This document shows, one piece after another, positions 8,081-14,915 of a DNA stretch of 16,968 nucleotides. The stretch's first letter is position 1. Each line of letters begins with the position of its first letter. A program made the position numbers and the translations under genes. This DNA comes from JACRDV01 sp024860865 [NCBI: Methanobacteriota archaeon] (GTDB lineage: Archaea; JACRDV01): positions 1-16,968 of the forward strand of contig JACRDV010000088.1 of NCBI GenBank assembly GCA_024860865.1, read 5' to 3'. A model generated the notes under the pieces. That model was not told the origin of the DNA, ran no database searches, and was given only the letters and a program-made list of their open reading frames with translations.

Positions 8081-8671
8081 TTAACTTTTTATTTTTTTCA
8101 AAATTTTTTTGGCCCCTACTTCAGTGAAAAATCCGATCCCACCTCCAACTAAAACATCGCTAAGCCAATGGTGAGCAAGCAAGAGGCGAGATAAGCAAAT
8201 TAAAAATGTGCAAAACCATAACAAATAAACTAGCCAGCTATTAACTATGTTATTATGCCACATGGCAGATATTGCTGTGCTGTTCATGGCATGGCCAGAA
8301 GGAAAACTATTCTTTTCTTTCAATATTGATATTAGATCTGAAACTGCTCCACCCAAATGTAGGGTAGGCGGCCTATCGCGGGGAATGAAGGTTGTGCAAA
8401 TATTTCGAATTATCAAATTGAAAATTAGAATTAAACCTAGTTTATAGAGCAAATTAGTCTTTCTTCCTTTGAGGGCGTAGATAAATGAAAACAAAAAGAG
8501 ACTTAAATATAGTAACAAGGATGAAATGACTGCAAATTTTCTTATAACTAAGAAATTAAGTGTTGGCGGTGTAAACCAAATTAAAACGATTTGGTCTGCT
8601 TCCATTAGTAGTGAAGCAATCCCGCCTGATATAAGAGCGATACCTATTGCAAGCTCCTTTTTTTCTTCCAC
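8081..8671 (-). CDS. PAP2-superfamily membrane phosphatase
   Basis: This is a predicted integral-membrane lipid or polyprenyl-phosphate phosphatase acting at the membrane face. The 196-residue product has several membrane helices (about 9-24, 46-66, 76-90, 145-160, 171-187). Of the acid-phosphatase motifs, DRPP (R100-P101), PSGH (124-127) and SRx5Hx3D (R162, H168, D172) are clear. The usual lysine of the first motif (KxxxxxxRP) is not in place, since a Thr occupies that position, so motif 1 is degenerate. The start is GTG at 8671, directly after the glycosyltransferase TAA (TAAGTG), giving translational coupling. Pairing with a MurG-like glycosyltransferase suggests a role in lipid-carrier recycling or glycolipid metabolism; this is inference. 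Confidence 0.88.
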   Translation of the reverse strand: MEEKKELAIGIALISGGIASLLMEADQIVLIWFTPPTLNFLVIRKFAVISSLLLYLSLFLFSFIYALKGRKTNLLYKLGLILIFNLIIRNICTTFIPRDRPPTLHLGGAVSDLISILKEKNSFPSGHAMNSTAISAMWHNNIVNSWLVYLLWFCTFLICLSRLLLAHHWLSDVLVGGGIGFFTEVGAKKILKKIKS

Positions 8672-9916
8672 TTACTCACTCATTTTTCTTTTCTGGTACT
8701 TGATTATCTTTTCAACTGATTTGCGCATTCGTTCAGAAAATTTTAGTCGAGGTCTGGCAGTTTTAATTAGCTGATAGAGTATTTTGCTAGCCACTTCAGC
8801 TCCATTTTCTTTAACAAGTCGCTTCGCGGCTGAACTTATCTTATTATAAGTAGCCGGATCACTGAGCAAGTTATTTATTGTTTGACGAAGTTTTGTTGGT
8901 GTTAAATTTTTGGCAAAAATTACTCTGCCAGCGCCAGCTTTTTCAATACGTTCAGCATTTCCTAATTGTTCAGCATGTTTTTCTGGTGGTATTATAATAG
9001 AAGGAACGCCGCAGGCAGCAATTTCCATAAGTGTAGTGTGTCCAGCCTGAGTCACTACTATATCGCTAGCTTTGATATATTCCATCAGATTTGGGACGTA
9101 TCCTTTGACAATCACTTCTGAAGGAATATTGAGTTGCTTTAACTTAGCCTGGTCTACGTTTGGGCCAGTGTTGATAACCATTTGAGCAGGAATCCCTATT
9201 TTATACGCAGATATGGCATTTTCGATTATCTTTAAGCCTTGAGTTGTTCCACCAACTGTTACCAAAATAACTTTTTTTTGAGAAAGATGTAGCTTTTTTC
9301 TTAACTCTTCTTTACTAGGGACTTCACTCGGAAGTTTCTTTAAAATTGGACCAATGAAAATAATTTTGTTATCAAGTTCTTTTGGTATCTCATAATTGCC
9401 TTTAAAATCTGGAACAAAAATTAATTTACTAAAATTATAGAGCACTTTTAGACTATAATTAAACGATTTCTCTATCGCTTTTTCTTTTAAAGAAAAAGTT
9501 GAAACAAACACCTTAACTGTTGGTTGATTAGTAATAATTACGCACTGGATCTTTCGAAATCTGCAAGCAATTGGTATCGAAAATTGAGAATCACTAACTA
9601 CCAATTGTGGTTTGAGCTTTTTTAAAATAGAGGCTTCATATAGCATGCTTTTAAAAAAAGTTTGTGGCAATTCTTTAATGACCTTTTTTATAGTTTGGTC
9701 TATATCGAGAGCTCCCGGCCGTTCAACAAATTTTATTGGTTTTTGGCTTTCTATAACATAGAAACCCTCTTTTCTTACTATTTCTACAAATTCATCCTTA
9801 CATAAAAAATAAATTTCGATCTTTGGATCAATTTGTTTCAATTTACTCGCTATAGTTAGACACCTTGAAGTATGACCAAGTCCAACTTGAAAGGGTGCAA
9901 ATAACACTCTTTGCAT
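8672..9916 (-). CDS. GT-B glycosyltransferase, MurG/GT28-like
   Basis: This is a predicted nucleotide-sugar-dependent glycosyltransferase at the inner membrane face. The 414-residue protein has the two-Rossmann GT-B layout. An N-terminal glycine loop, FQVGLGHTSRCLTIA (9-23), corresponds to the acceptor/phosphate loop of MurG-type enzymes. VTVGGT (219-224) starts the C-terminal domain. TQAGHTTLMEIAACGVPSII (289-308) followed by PPEKHAEQ (310-317) is the donor-binding motif of GT28. The tail is basic (KFSERMRKSVEKIIKYQKRK) and could contact membrane lipid. ATG at 9916 is preceded by GGTGAG (9925-9920). It is first in the operon with the PAP2 phosphatase. Archaea lack peptidoglycan of the MurG type, apart from pseudomurein makers, so the real acceptor is unknown. 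Confidence 0.87.
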   Translation of the reverse strand: MQRVLFAPFQVGLGHTSRCLTIASKLKQIDPKIEIYFLCKDEFVEIVRKEGFYVIESQKPIKFVERPGALDIDQTIKKVIKELPQTFFKSMLYEASILKKLKPQLVVSDSQFSIPIACRFRKIQCVIITNQPTVKVFVSTFSLKEKAIEKSFNYSLKVLYNFSKLIFVPDFKGNYEIPKELDNKIIFIGPILKKLPSEVPSKEELRKKLHLSQKKVILVTVGGTTQGLKIIENAISAYKIGIPAQMVINTGPNVDQAKLKQLNIPSEVIVKGYVPNLMEYIKASDIVVTQAGHTTLMEIAACGVPSIIIPPEKHAEQLGNAERIEKAGAGRVIFAKNLTPTKLRQTINNLLSDPATYNKISSAAKRLVKENGAEVASKILYQLIKTARPRLKFSERMRKSVEKIIKYQKRKMSE

Positions 9917-10050
9917 GTTCTCACCAAGAATTCTAATTTAAAGCCTCGAAAACTAAAGAAATATTCTAATGCAGTAAATAAAATTTCTGATAAAAACTTC
10001 ATTTAGATAAAAATTAAATATCGTTTGGGTTGAGTATAATCGGGAGTTTG

Positions 10051-10650
10051 ATGGGCTTTATTGAGCGTTTCTTTGGGGTTCTAATCAACCCAAGCATAAC
10101 TTTTAAAGAAATAAACGAAAATCCAAAGTTGCTAGAAGCTTTTGGCGCTATTTTAATCGTTGGGCTATGCGCTGGAGTTGGGGGGGCTCTCAATTTGAGT
10201 TTAATCGCTCAGGAGATAGCACATCCATTAATTTCACCAATTGTGCTAATTGTTAGTGCACCATTAGGCTACTTTTTAACGTGGGTTGTAATTAGTTGTA
10301 TCTTATATGCTAGTGCAAAGGTTTTTGGCGGAACAGGAGCTTTCGAAGCTAGTTTGATTCTACTTAGTTTTGCATTTGTTCCAGCAATCTTTTTAGCCCC
10401 TCTTGGTGTTGTTGCTTATGCAATAGGGGCCTTCGGTGCTTTTATTTACACTCTCGGTTCTTTTGTTATCTCAATTTGGGGAATGATACTAGCAATTTTC
10501 GCTATAAAGGAGCACCATAAATTATCAACACCGAGAGCTGTAATGGCCGTATTTATTCCTGTTTTAGTCATTGCGATAATTATATTTGTTTTAGCTTTCA
10601 TTGCAATCATTTATCTTGAAAAATTTCTAACCTATCCTATATCATTCTGA
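10051..10650 (+). CDS. Yip1-family polytopic membrane protein
   Basis: This 199-residue membrane protein has about five hydrophobic helices and an N-terminal motif, FFGVLINPSITFKEINENPK, typical of prokaryotic Yip1-domain proteins (helix, then P..TF..I...P). GGTGAFEASLILLSFAFVPA is a further Yip1-like stretch. The function of archaeal Yip1 proteins is not established. I chose ATG 10051 because GGGAG sits 4 nt upstream (10042-10046) and a TATA-like AAAATTAAATA ends at about 10020. A TTG at 10030 in the same frame would add seven residues but lacks a ribosome binding site and would crowd the promoter. It precedes sppA by 8 nt, so a shared membrane role is likely. Confidence 0.8.
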   Translation: MGFIERFFGVLINPSITFKEINENPKLLEAFGAILIVGLCAGVGGALNLSLIAQEIAHPLISPIVLIVSAPLGYFLTWVVISCILYASAKVFGGTGAFEASLILLSFAFVPAIFLAPLGVVAYAIGAFGAFIYTLGSFVISIWGMILAIFAIKEHHKLSTPRAVMAVFIPVLVIAIIIFVLAFIAIIYLEKFLTYPISF

Positions 10651-10658
10651 GGCAAAAA

Positions 10659-11549
10659 ATGAAAGAAAAAATAATCATTCTAATTATAGCACTTGTAGTT
10701 TTGATCTCAGTTGTGGTAGGAATACTAATTTTGTTTCAAGCTCCAGCTATTGGAATTTCCGGTAAAGTGGCATTAATTCGAGTCGAAGGAACAATTACAT
10801 CTAGTAAAGGAATTTTTGGCGGCACAAGCTCTGAAGAAATTGTTAAACAAATTAAACAAGCCCGAGAAGATTTCTTAATTAAAGCAATTTTAATTAGAAT
10901 AAATAGTCCGGGCGGAAGTGCTGCCGCTTCACAGGAGATATACATGGAAATTATGAAAACAAGAAATAGCGGCAAGCCAGTGGTTGTTTCGATGGGAGAC
11001 GCTGCTACATCAGGGGGTTATTACATTGCTTCTGCAGCAAATAGAATAGTTGCAGCTCCAGGTACTCTCACAGGGAGCATAGGAGTGATTTGGGTCCATC
11101 CAGTGTTATCTAGGTTTTTTGAGGAATGGGGAATTCAATTTGAAATAGTGAAGTCTGGTCCATATAAGGATATAGGAGCAGTTTGGAGGAATTTCACTGA
11201 GGAAGAGTGGCAATTAGCAAAAGAAGCGATTAATGACACATATGACCAGTTTGTTGAAGACGTAGCTAAGGGTCGCAACATAAGCGTTGAAAAAATTAAG
11301 CAAATTGCTGATGGAAGAATTCTCACTGGTCGTCAAGCAAAGGAATTGGGATTAGTCGATGCTTTAGGAAATATTGAAGATGCTACCAAACTTGCTGCAG
11401 ATTTAGCCGGCATTGAAAAACCAGTCGTTGTTGAGCTCAAAAAAAGAACCCTTTTTGAGGCATTATTTGGAACGATGGGCGAAGGAATCAGTCGTGGAAT
11501 AGTAAAAGGGATAATTCAACTCTACCTCCAGAAGCAAATTGCACTTTAG
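10659..11549 (+). CDS. sppA: Signal peptide peptidase SppA (S49 family)
   Basis: SppA is a membrane-anchored serine protease with a Ser-Lys dyad that cleaves remnant signal peptides. The 296-residue product has an N-terminal anchor (5-27). INSPGGSAAASQEIY (81-95) is the S49 substrate-strand motif. DAATSGGYYIAS carries nucleophile Ser118, and KSGPYKDIGA carries the general base Lys170. The 52-residue spacing matches Bacillus SppA. ADGRILTGRQAKELGLVDALG is the conserved C-terminal motif. Length fits the short single-domain archaeal and Gram-positive form. The ATG is preceded by GAGG overlapping the upstream TGA. It is in an operon with the Yip1-family gene. Confidence 0.95.
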   Translation: MKEKIIILIIALVVLISVVVGILILFQAPAIGISGKVALIRVEGTITSSKGIFGGTSSEEIVKQIKQAREDFLIKAILIRINSPGGSAAASQEIYMEIMKTRNSGKPVVVSMGDAATSGGYYIASAANRIVAAPGTLTGSIGVIWVHPVLSRFFEEWGIQFEIVKSGPYKDIGAVWRNFTEEEWQLAKEAINDTYDQFVEDVAKGRNISVEKIKQIADGRILTGRQAKELGLVDALGNIEDATKLAADLAGIEKPVVVELKKRTLFEALFGTMGEGISRGIVKGIIQLYLQKQIAL

Positions 11550-11557
11550 GTTTTAAA

Positions 11558-12235
11558 ATGGAAGTTTTTCCAAATATTTTTAGGATTAGCCATCAAACTG
11601 ATTCTAACGTTTACTTGATTAAAAGCCAGAAAATTATTTTGATTGATGCTGGTGGTGGACAATTTAATAAATTAATGTTGTCTAACATCAAAAAAATTGG
11701 AATTTTGCCAAAGGACATTGAATTGATTATCCATACCCATTGTCACTACGACCACATAGCCGGCGACATTTTCTTTTTAAAAAATACTCCAGCAAAAGCT
11801 GCAATACATGAGCTTGATGCGGAACCACTTACAAAGGGTAATGCAATACGAACATTAGCCTCACTGTTCTTAAGAACACCAGAACCAATAAAAGTTGATC
11901 TACTTTTAAAAGATGGTCAAATAATAAATGTTGGGGACTTTGAACTTGAGGTTATTCATACGCCGGGCCACTCCCGGGGTAGCATTTGCCTTTATGAAAG
12001 GGAACTAAAACTATTGTTTTCGGGCGATACTGTTTTTCCCGGCGGAAGTTTCGGCCGAGCAGATTTGCCTGGTGGCAACTTTAAGGATTTAGTGAATTCA
12101 TTATTAAAACTCGCAAAACTTAATGTAATGGTCCTTTTACCTGGACATGGTTCAGTTATTACTGAAAATGGCAATAATCATATTCGATCGTCATTAGAGA
12201 TGGCACAATCGCTGCTTGAGGAAGGGCTTATCTAA
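11558..12235 (+). CDS. Metallo-beta-lactamase-fold hydrolase (glyoxalase II-like)
   Basis: This is a predicted cytosolic dinuclear metal hydrolase. All five family motifs are present in the 225 residues: HCHYDH (H61, H63, D65, H66), HTPGHS (H138), FSGDTVF (D157) and LLPGHGS (H197). The region between motifs 1 and 2 and the absence of a long C-terminal extension resemble small glyoxalase-II-like thioester or lactone hydrolases rather than the beta-CASP nucleases. The substrate cannot be assigned. ATG 11558 lies 8 nt after the sppA stop with only a weak ribosome site, so coupling is likely. The next gene starts one nucleotide after its stop. Confidence 0.9.
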   Translation: MEVFPNIFRISHQTDSNVYLIKSQKIILIDAGGGQFNKLMLSNIKKIGILPKDIELIIHTHCHYDHIAGDIFFLKNTPAKAAIHELDAEPLTKGNAIRTLASLFLRTPEPIKVDLLLKDGQIINVGDFELEVIHTPGHSRGSICLYERELKLLFSGDTVFPGGSFGRADLPGGNFKDLVNSLLKLAKLNVMVLLPGHGSVITENGNNHIRSSLEMAQSLLEEGLI

Positions 12236-12236
12236 A

Positions 12237-12491
12237 ATGGGGCCTAGAGAAATCCTAAACAAGCTAAAGTGGCATCCCAAGGAGAAATTTGAGGATTATG
12301 AGATTGTTATCCTGCATCGCGGTGCTCCAAAGGATATAAAAATAATTCCTACAAAATTAGTAATTAAACTTGAGAGATCATTCTTTTATTATAAAGAAAA
12401 TGAAGAAGAAGTTATGATTCCATATCACAGAATCCTGAAAATCAGAAACATAAAAACTAATAAGGAAATATGGGCTAAGCGGGGCATATGA
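12237..12491 (+). CDS. UPF0248/DUF504 protein with MJ1316 RNA-end-recognition domain
   Basis: This small 84-residue archaeal protein has the sequence pattern of the UPF0248 family: REILNKLKWHP, a YEIVILHRGAPKD strand, and IPYHRILKIRN near the C-terminus. The Pfam domain is named MJ1316 RNA cyclic-group end recognition domain, from a comparative-genomics proposal that it senses 2',3'-cyclic phosphate RNA ends; biochemical proof is not known to me. ATG 12237 follows the upstream TAA by one nucleotide, with GAGGAAGGG inside the end of the previous gene serving as ribosome site. An in-frame TTG at 12216 is less likely. Its TGA overlaps the next ATG. The nearby rtcA, which makes cyclic RNA ends, makes the domain's proposed role of interest. 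Confidence 0.85.
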   Translation: MGPREILNKLKWHPKEKFEDYEIVILHRGAPKDIKIIPTKLVIKLERSFFYYKENEEEVMIPYHRILKIRNIKTNKEIWAKRGI

Positions 12492-13285
12492 TGGAAAACG
12501 AAGAGTTCAAACCAAAAGTTGGGGACTATATGAGCAAAGATGTAATTACAGTTACCCCAGAAACTACAGTGAAAGAAATAGCTAACTTAATTATAAGTAC
12601 AGGGCATGATGGTTTTCCCGTAGTTGAAAATGGCAAAATTATCGGAATAGTTACTTCACGCGATTTAATTCTCCAGATATCCAATAAAAAAGCAAAAGAC
12701 ATCATGTCAACGAACGTTGTTATAACGTATCCAAATGTTAACATAATTGATGTTGCAAGAGTTATGTTTAGAATGGGTTTTCAGCGATTGCCAGTTGTTG
12801 ATGAGGACTACCGGTTGGTTGGGCTGATAACTAATATGGATGTCATTCGCTCAACAATCGAAAGAGCAAATCCAATGCGAGTAAAAAGAGTTAAAGAATC
12901 AATAGAAAGGATACATGGAGTTAAAGTGGATGTTCAACTTAACAAGGTTAAGATCAATGATCTCAGACCTACGCAATCAGTGATTTATACGGATGAGCTC
13001 GAGGGTAGAATTTATGAGATTAGAAAGGGCTTAGCTGAACCACTTATTGTTATAAAAACTGGTGGTAGAACTGTTCTTGTAGATGGCCATCATCGAGCCA
13101 TTGCTGCACAGCGCTTAGGTGTTGAGGAAACAGAGGCTTATATTTTAACTCTTAGTAAAGATGTAATACTTGGGCTTGAAAAAACTGCTGAAAAAGAAGG
13201 GTTGAACACATTGGCAGATATTAAAATAGTTGATGAGATCCCACACAAGTTGATTGATATAATAAGCACACGGAGGAGAGGATAA
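12488..13285 (+). CDS. Twin-CBS plus ParB/sulfiredoxin-fold protein (SerK-like)
   Basis: The product has 265 residues. A CBS pair (about 11-62 and 68-125) contains SKDVITVTPETTVKEIA, TSRDLI and TNMDVIRS, and would bind adenine nucleotides. After a linker comes a ParB-N/Srx-like domain (about 155-222) with the motif VLVDGHHRAIAAQRLG (DGHHR at 199-203). This fold includes ParB CTPases and the archaeal ADP-dependent free serine kinase SerK, which makes O-phosphoserine for cysteine synthesis. No ParB-type helix-turn-helix DNA-binding domain follows, so true chromosome partitioning is unlikely. I infer a CBS-regulated nucleotide-dependent enzyme, possibly SerK-like. ATG 12488 overlaps the upstream TGA, with GCGGGG just before it; a second ATG at 12491 is possible. 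hisE follows by one nucleotide. Confidence 0.85.
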   Translation: MMENEEFKPKVGDYMSKDVITVTPETTVKEIANLIISTGHDGFPVVENGKIIGIVTSRDLILQISNKKAKDIMSTNVVITYPNVNIIDVARVMFRMGFQRLPVVDEDYRLVGLITNMDVIRSTIERANPMRVKRVKESIERIHGVKVDVQLNKVKINDLRPTQSVIYTDELEGRIYEIRKGLAEPLIVIKTGGRTVLVDGHHRAIAAQRLGVEETEAYILTLSKDVILGLEKTAEKEGLNTLADIKIVDEIPHKLIDIISTRRRG

Positions 13286-13286
13286 G

Positions 13287-13574
13287 ATGGTTGGAGCTGA
13301 AATTTTAAATGAAGTTTATTCAGTCATTTTGGATAGAAAATTGAACCCTAAACCAGAGTCATACGTTTGTAGCCTATACAAAGCAGGCGAGGATAAAATA
13401 TTGGAAAAAATCGGTGAGGAAGCAGTTGAGCTGATTTTGGCCTCTAAAACCAATAGTCAAGATAAAATTGTTTTTGAAACAGCAGATTTAATATTTCACA
13501 CCCTTGTGCTTTTTGGGTCTAAAGGAATACCAATAGAGGCAGTTTTTGAAGAGCTTAAGCGAAGGAGAAAATAA
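13287..13574 (+). CDS. hisE: Phosphoribosyl-ATP pyrophosphatase
   Basis: HisE hydrolyses phosphoribosyl-ATP to phosphoribosyl-AMP, the second step of histidine synthesis, and belongs to the all-alpha MazG-like fold. The 95-residue protein shows SYVCSLYKAGEDKILEKIGE, EAVELILA and FETADLIFHTLVLF. The acidic residues of EEAVE and ETAD are the magnesium ligands of the family. It is the standalone form, not fused to HisI. A strong GGAGGAG (13272-13278) precedes ATG 13287. No other his gene is in the window, so it rides at the end of an unrelated operon. It uses the product of PRPP-dependent HisG, a loose link to prs at the left edge. Its stop directly abuts the stop of the convergent gene. Confidence 0.94.
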   Translation: MVGAEILNEVYSVILDRKLNPKPESYVCSLYKAGEDKILEKIGEEAVELILASKTNSQDKIVFETADLIFHTLVLFGSKGIPIEAVFEELKRRRK

Positions 13575-14459
13575 TCAGTCGAGAGCAGCAATTCTTCCCA
13601 AAATATCAGTTCGAGTTACTAAGCCCTTTAAATTTCCATTTTTGTCTAAAACTATTAATCTGCCCACATCTTTTTCTTGCATTAATTTAATTGCATTAAA
13701 AATCAGAACATCTTGTTCAATACTTATGACATTTTTTGTCATAATCTTTTCAACAGTTCCATCTTCATTGCCTTCTGCTAAAGCTCTGGCAATATCTGTT
13801 AAAGAAACAACTCCAACTACTTTGTTTCCATCTAAAACTGGGGCCCCTCTAATTCTTTTTTCAGATAAAATTTTTGCAGCTTCCTTAATCGAGGCTTTAG
13901 AATTTAATTTTACCACATCTTTCTTAATAATATCCATTACTCTTTCTTTCGGAATAGATCTCATTTTGAGAATTTCAATTAGAACTATATTGCCAATATC
14001 ATCTCGCCCTATAACCTTGCCTTCGATAATTAACTTGTTAACATGAGTAGGCCCGATCCTGATTATATCTCCAACATCGACTTGTTTCACATTGCCTAAA
14101 ACTTTGATTACTGCTTGGCACTCTTCAGGATGTGGAATTGTTGTTAAATCAACTTCAGTAACCATCATGTTTTCAAGTTTGACTTTGTTTCGGAAAACCG
14201 GAATCGGGGCTGCCTTTTCAGTTATTTCAGTTCCAAGCTCTTGGTAAGTTTTGGTTGTTGGGCGATAGCCACCCTTTGGACCTGGGACTCCCTCTACTAA
14301 CCCAAAAATTCTGAGTGCTTGCATTTGGTTTCGGATAGTTCCTGGGTTTTTATTTGTTGCCCCAGCTATGTCTTCTCCTTTTATCGCTAATCCCTTGCCT
14401 CGGTGATATAAGTCAACTAATGCAAGCAAGATTTCTTTCTGGACTGAAGTTAGTGCCAT
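13575..14459 (-). CDS. Winged-helix transcriptional regulator with twin CBS domains (MJ1232-like)
   Basis: This 294-residue protein is a likely adenylate-sensing DNA-binding regulator. An N-terminal winged helix (1-75) includes SVQKEILLALVDLY, a recognition helix NPGTIRNQMQALRIFGLV and a GPKGGYRPT wing. A beta-rich middle domain (about 92-168) carries DVGDIIRIGPTHVNKLIIEG. Two CBS repeats follow: MDIIKKDVVKL...SLTDIARAL (174-228) and VEKIMTKNVISI...TRTDILGRI (236-290). This architecture occurs in many archaea; the target genes are not known to me. ATG 14459 has GGTGG 4 nt upstream. A strong TATA box and a tandem hexamer repeat lie just upstream, hinting at autoregulation. The MJ1232 comparison is from memory. 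Confidence 0.88.
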   Translation of the reverse strand: MALTSVQKEILLALVDLYHRGKGLAIKGEDIAGATNKNPGTIRNQMQALRIFGLVEGVPGPKGGYRPTTKTYQELGTEITEKAAPIPVFRNKVKLENMMVTEVDLTTIPHPEECQAVIKVLGNVKQVDVGDIIRIGPTHVNKLIIEGKVIGRDDIGNIVLIEILKMRSIPKERVMDIIKKDVVKLNSKASIKEAAKILSEKRIRGAPVLDGNKVVGVVSLTDIARALAEGNEDGTVEKIMTKNVISIEQDVLIFNAIKLMQEKDVGRLIVLDKNGNLKGLVTRTDILGRIAALD

Positions 14460-14478
14460 TTTTCCACCATTACTTACT

Positions 14479-14513
14479 TAATGATAAATAATGACAATTG
14501 GTTTTTATATACC
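14479..14513 (-). promoter_or_regulatory. Promoter and candidate autoregulatory site of the HTH-CBS gene
   Basis: On the minus strand GGTATATAAAAAC (14513-14501) is a near-ideal archaeal TATA box, about 45 nt upstream of the ATG. Transcription would begin near 14480. The hexamer TCATTA occurs twice (14494-14489 and 14484-14479), exactly 10 bp apart, across the expected start site, where a repressor dimer on one DNA face could block polymerase. The TATA call is fairly firm; the operator role is inference. Confidence 0.6.
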
Positions 14514-14723
14514 TTGGGGATTCTGTTGCAAAATAGGCGCTTGAGCGCCAGCAGCTTCTCCTCTTTTGCTCCTGCCCTTGTTTAAGGGAGCAATCAAAGC
14601 TACATTCGAGGAGCGATCCAGCCTGAACCGCAGGCTTTCATTTTGAGTTTTCAAAATATTTAGAGCTGCATTTAAATGGCGATTAATTCCGCAACACTCT
14701 AAGATTTGAACTTTCGAAAGCAT
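14505..14723 (-). pseudogene. tnpB: C-terminal relic of TnpB (IS200/IS605 OrfB-type RNA-guided nuclease)
   Basis: The 72 codons contain INRHLNAALNILKTQNESLR followed by FRLDRSSNVALIAPLNK and a Q/A/P-rich tail ending QQNPQGI. The RHLNAALNIL block is the RuvC-III-proximal segment at the end of TnpB proteins, with the invariant Asn-Ala-Ala-x-Asn spacing. ECCG just before it looks like what remains of the zinc-ribbon cysteines. Everything upstream (wedge, REC, RuvC-I and -II) is missing, so no nuclease can be made. It is all that is left of an insertion sequence of the IS605/IS1341 group. Its stop codon lies inside the TATA box of the neighbouring regulator. A full-length copy is not in the window. 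Identification is from remembered family motifs. Confidence 0.72.
14536..14636 (-). ncRNA. Three-hairpin cluster in the TnpB 3' relic (candidate omega-RNA remnant)
   Basis: Three strong hairpins follow one another. The first is GGCGCT/AGCGCC with a 2-nt loop (14536-14541, 14544-14549). The second is TTGCTC/GAGCAA (14566-14571, 14588-14593) enclosing a second stem CCTT/AAGG with a 4-nt loop. The third is AGCCTG/CAGGCT with a 5-nt loop (14620-14625, 14631-14636). Such GC-rich stems are rare in this AT-rich window. TnpB guide RNAs (omega-RNA) come from the 3' end of tnpB plus the element's right end, where these lie. Structure is seen directly; expression and function are inferred. Confidence 0.35.
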
Positions 14724-14915
14724 TTACGGAATTTAAAAACAGCTTTGTGTCTCAAATAAGTTTAATGATGATTTAATTATACTTTTTTCTCATTAGCCAT
14801 TTATTAGCTCCAATGATTTGGCATTTGACTCCATCTCCAATTGCCTGAAAGGATAATGGGGTAAAAGTCTTTAAATAATTGTTTGCTTGCTTATTAATCA
14901 ATAAGAGGGTTGGCG
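14724..14915. other. Spacer between TnpB relic and accessory gene pair; plus-strand promoter
   Basis: No convincing gene lies here. A plus-strand promoter for the next gene is likely: AAAAGTCTTTAAATAA (14862-14877) resembles a BRE plus TATA box, placing transcription start near 14900, followed by GAGGG (14905-14909) as ribosome binding site. The rest may be flanking debris of the degraded insertion sequence. Confidence 0.45.

Noticed and set aside
12216-12236. TTG start extending the UPF0248 protein by seven residues
   Set aside because: ATG 12237 directly follows the upstream stop, and the GAGGAAGGG ribosome site lies within this extension.
13546-14046. A 166-codon plus-strand frame opposite the HTH-CBS gene
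   Set aside because: It is antisense to the clear CBS domains, with composition explained as the complement of that coding sequence.
14773-14860. Minus-strand open frame ending QAIGDGVKCQIIGANKWLMR
   Set aside because: No start codon with a ribosome site, no recognised family, and the frame runs through a plausible plus-strand promoter. Possibly chance or degraded DNA.
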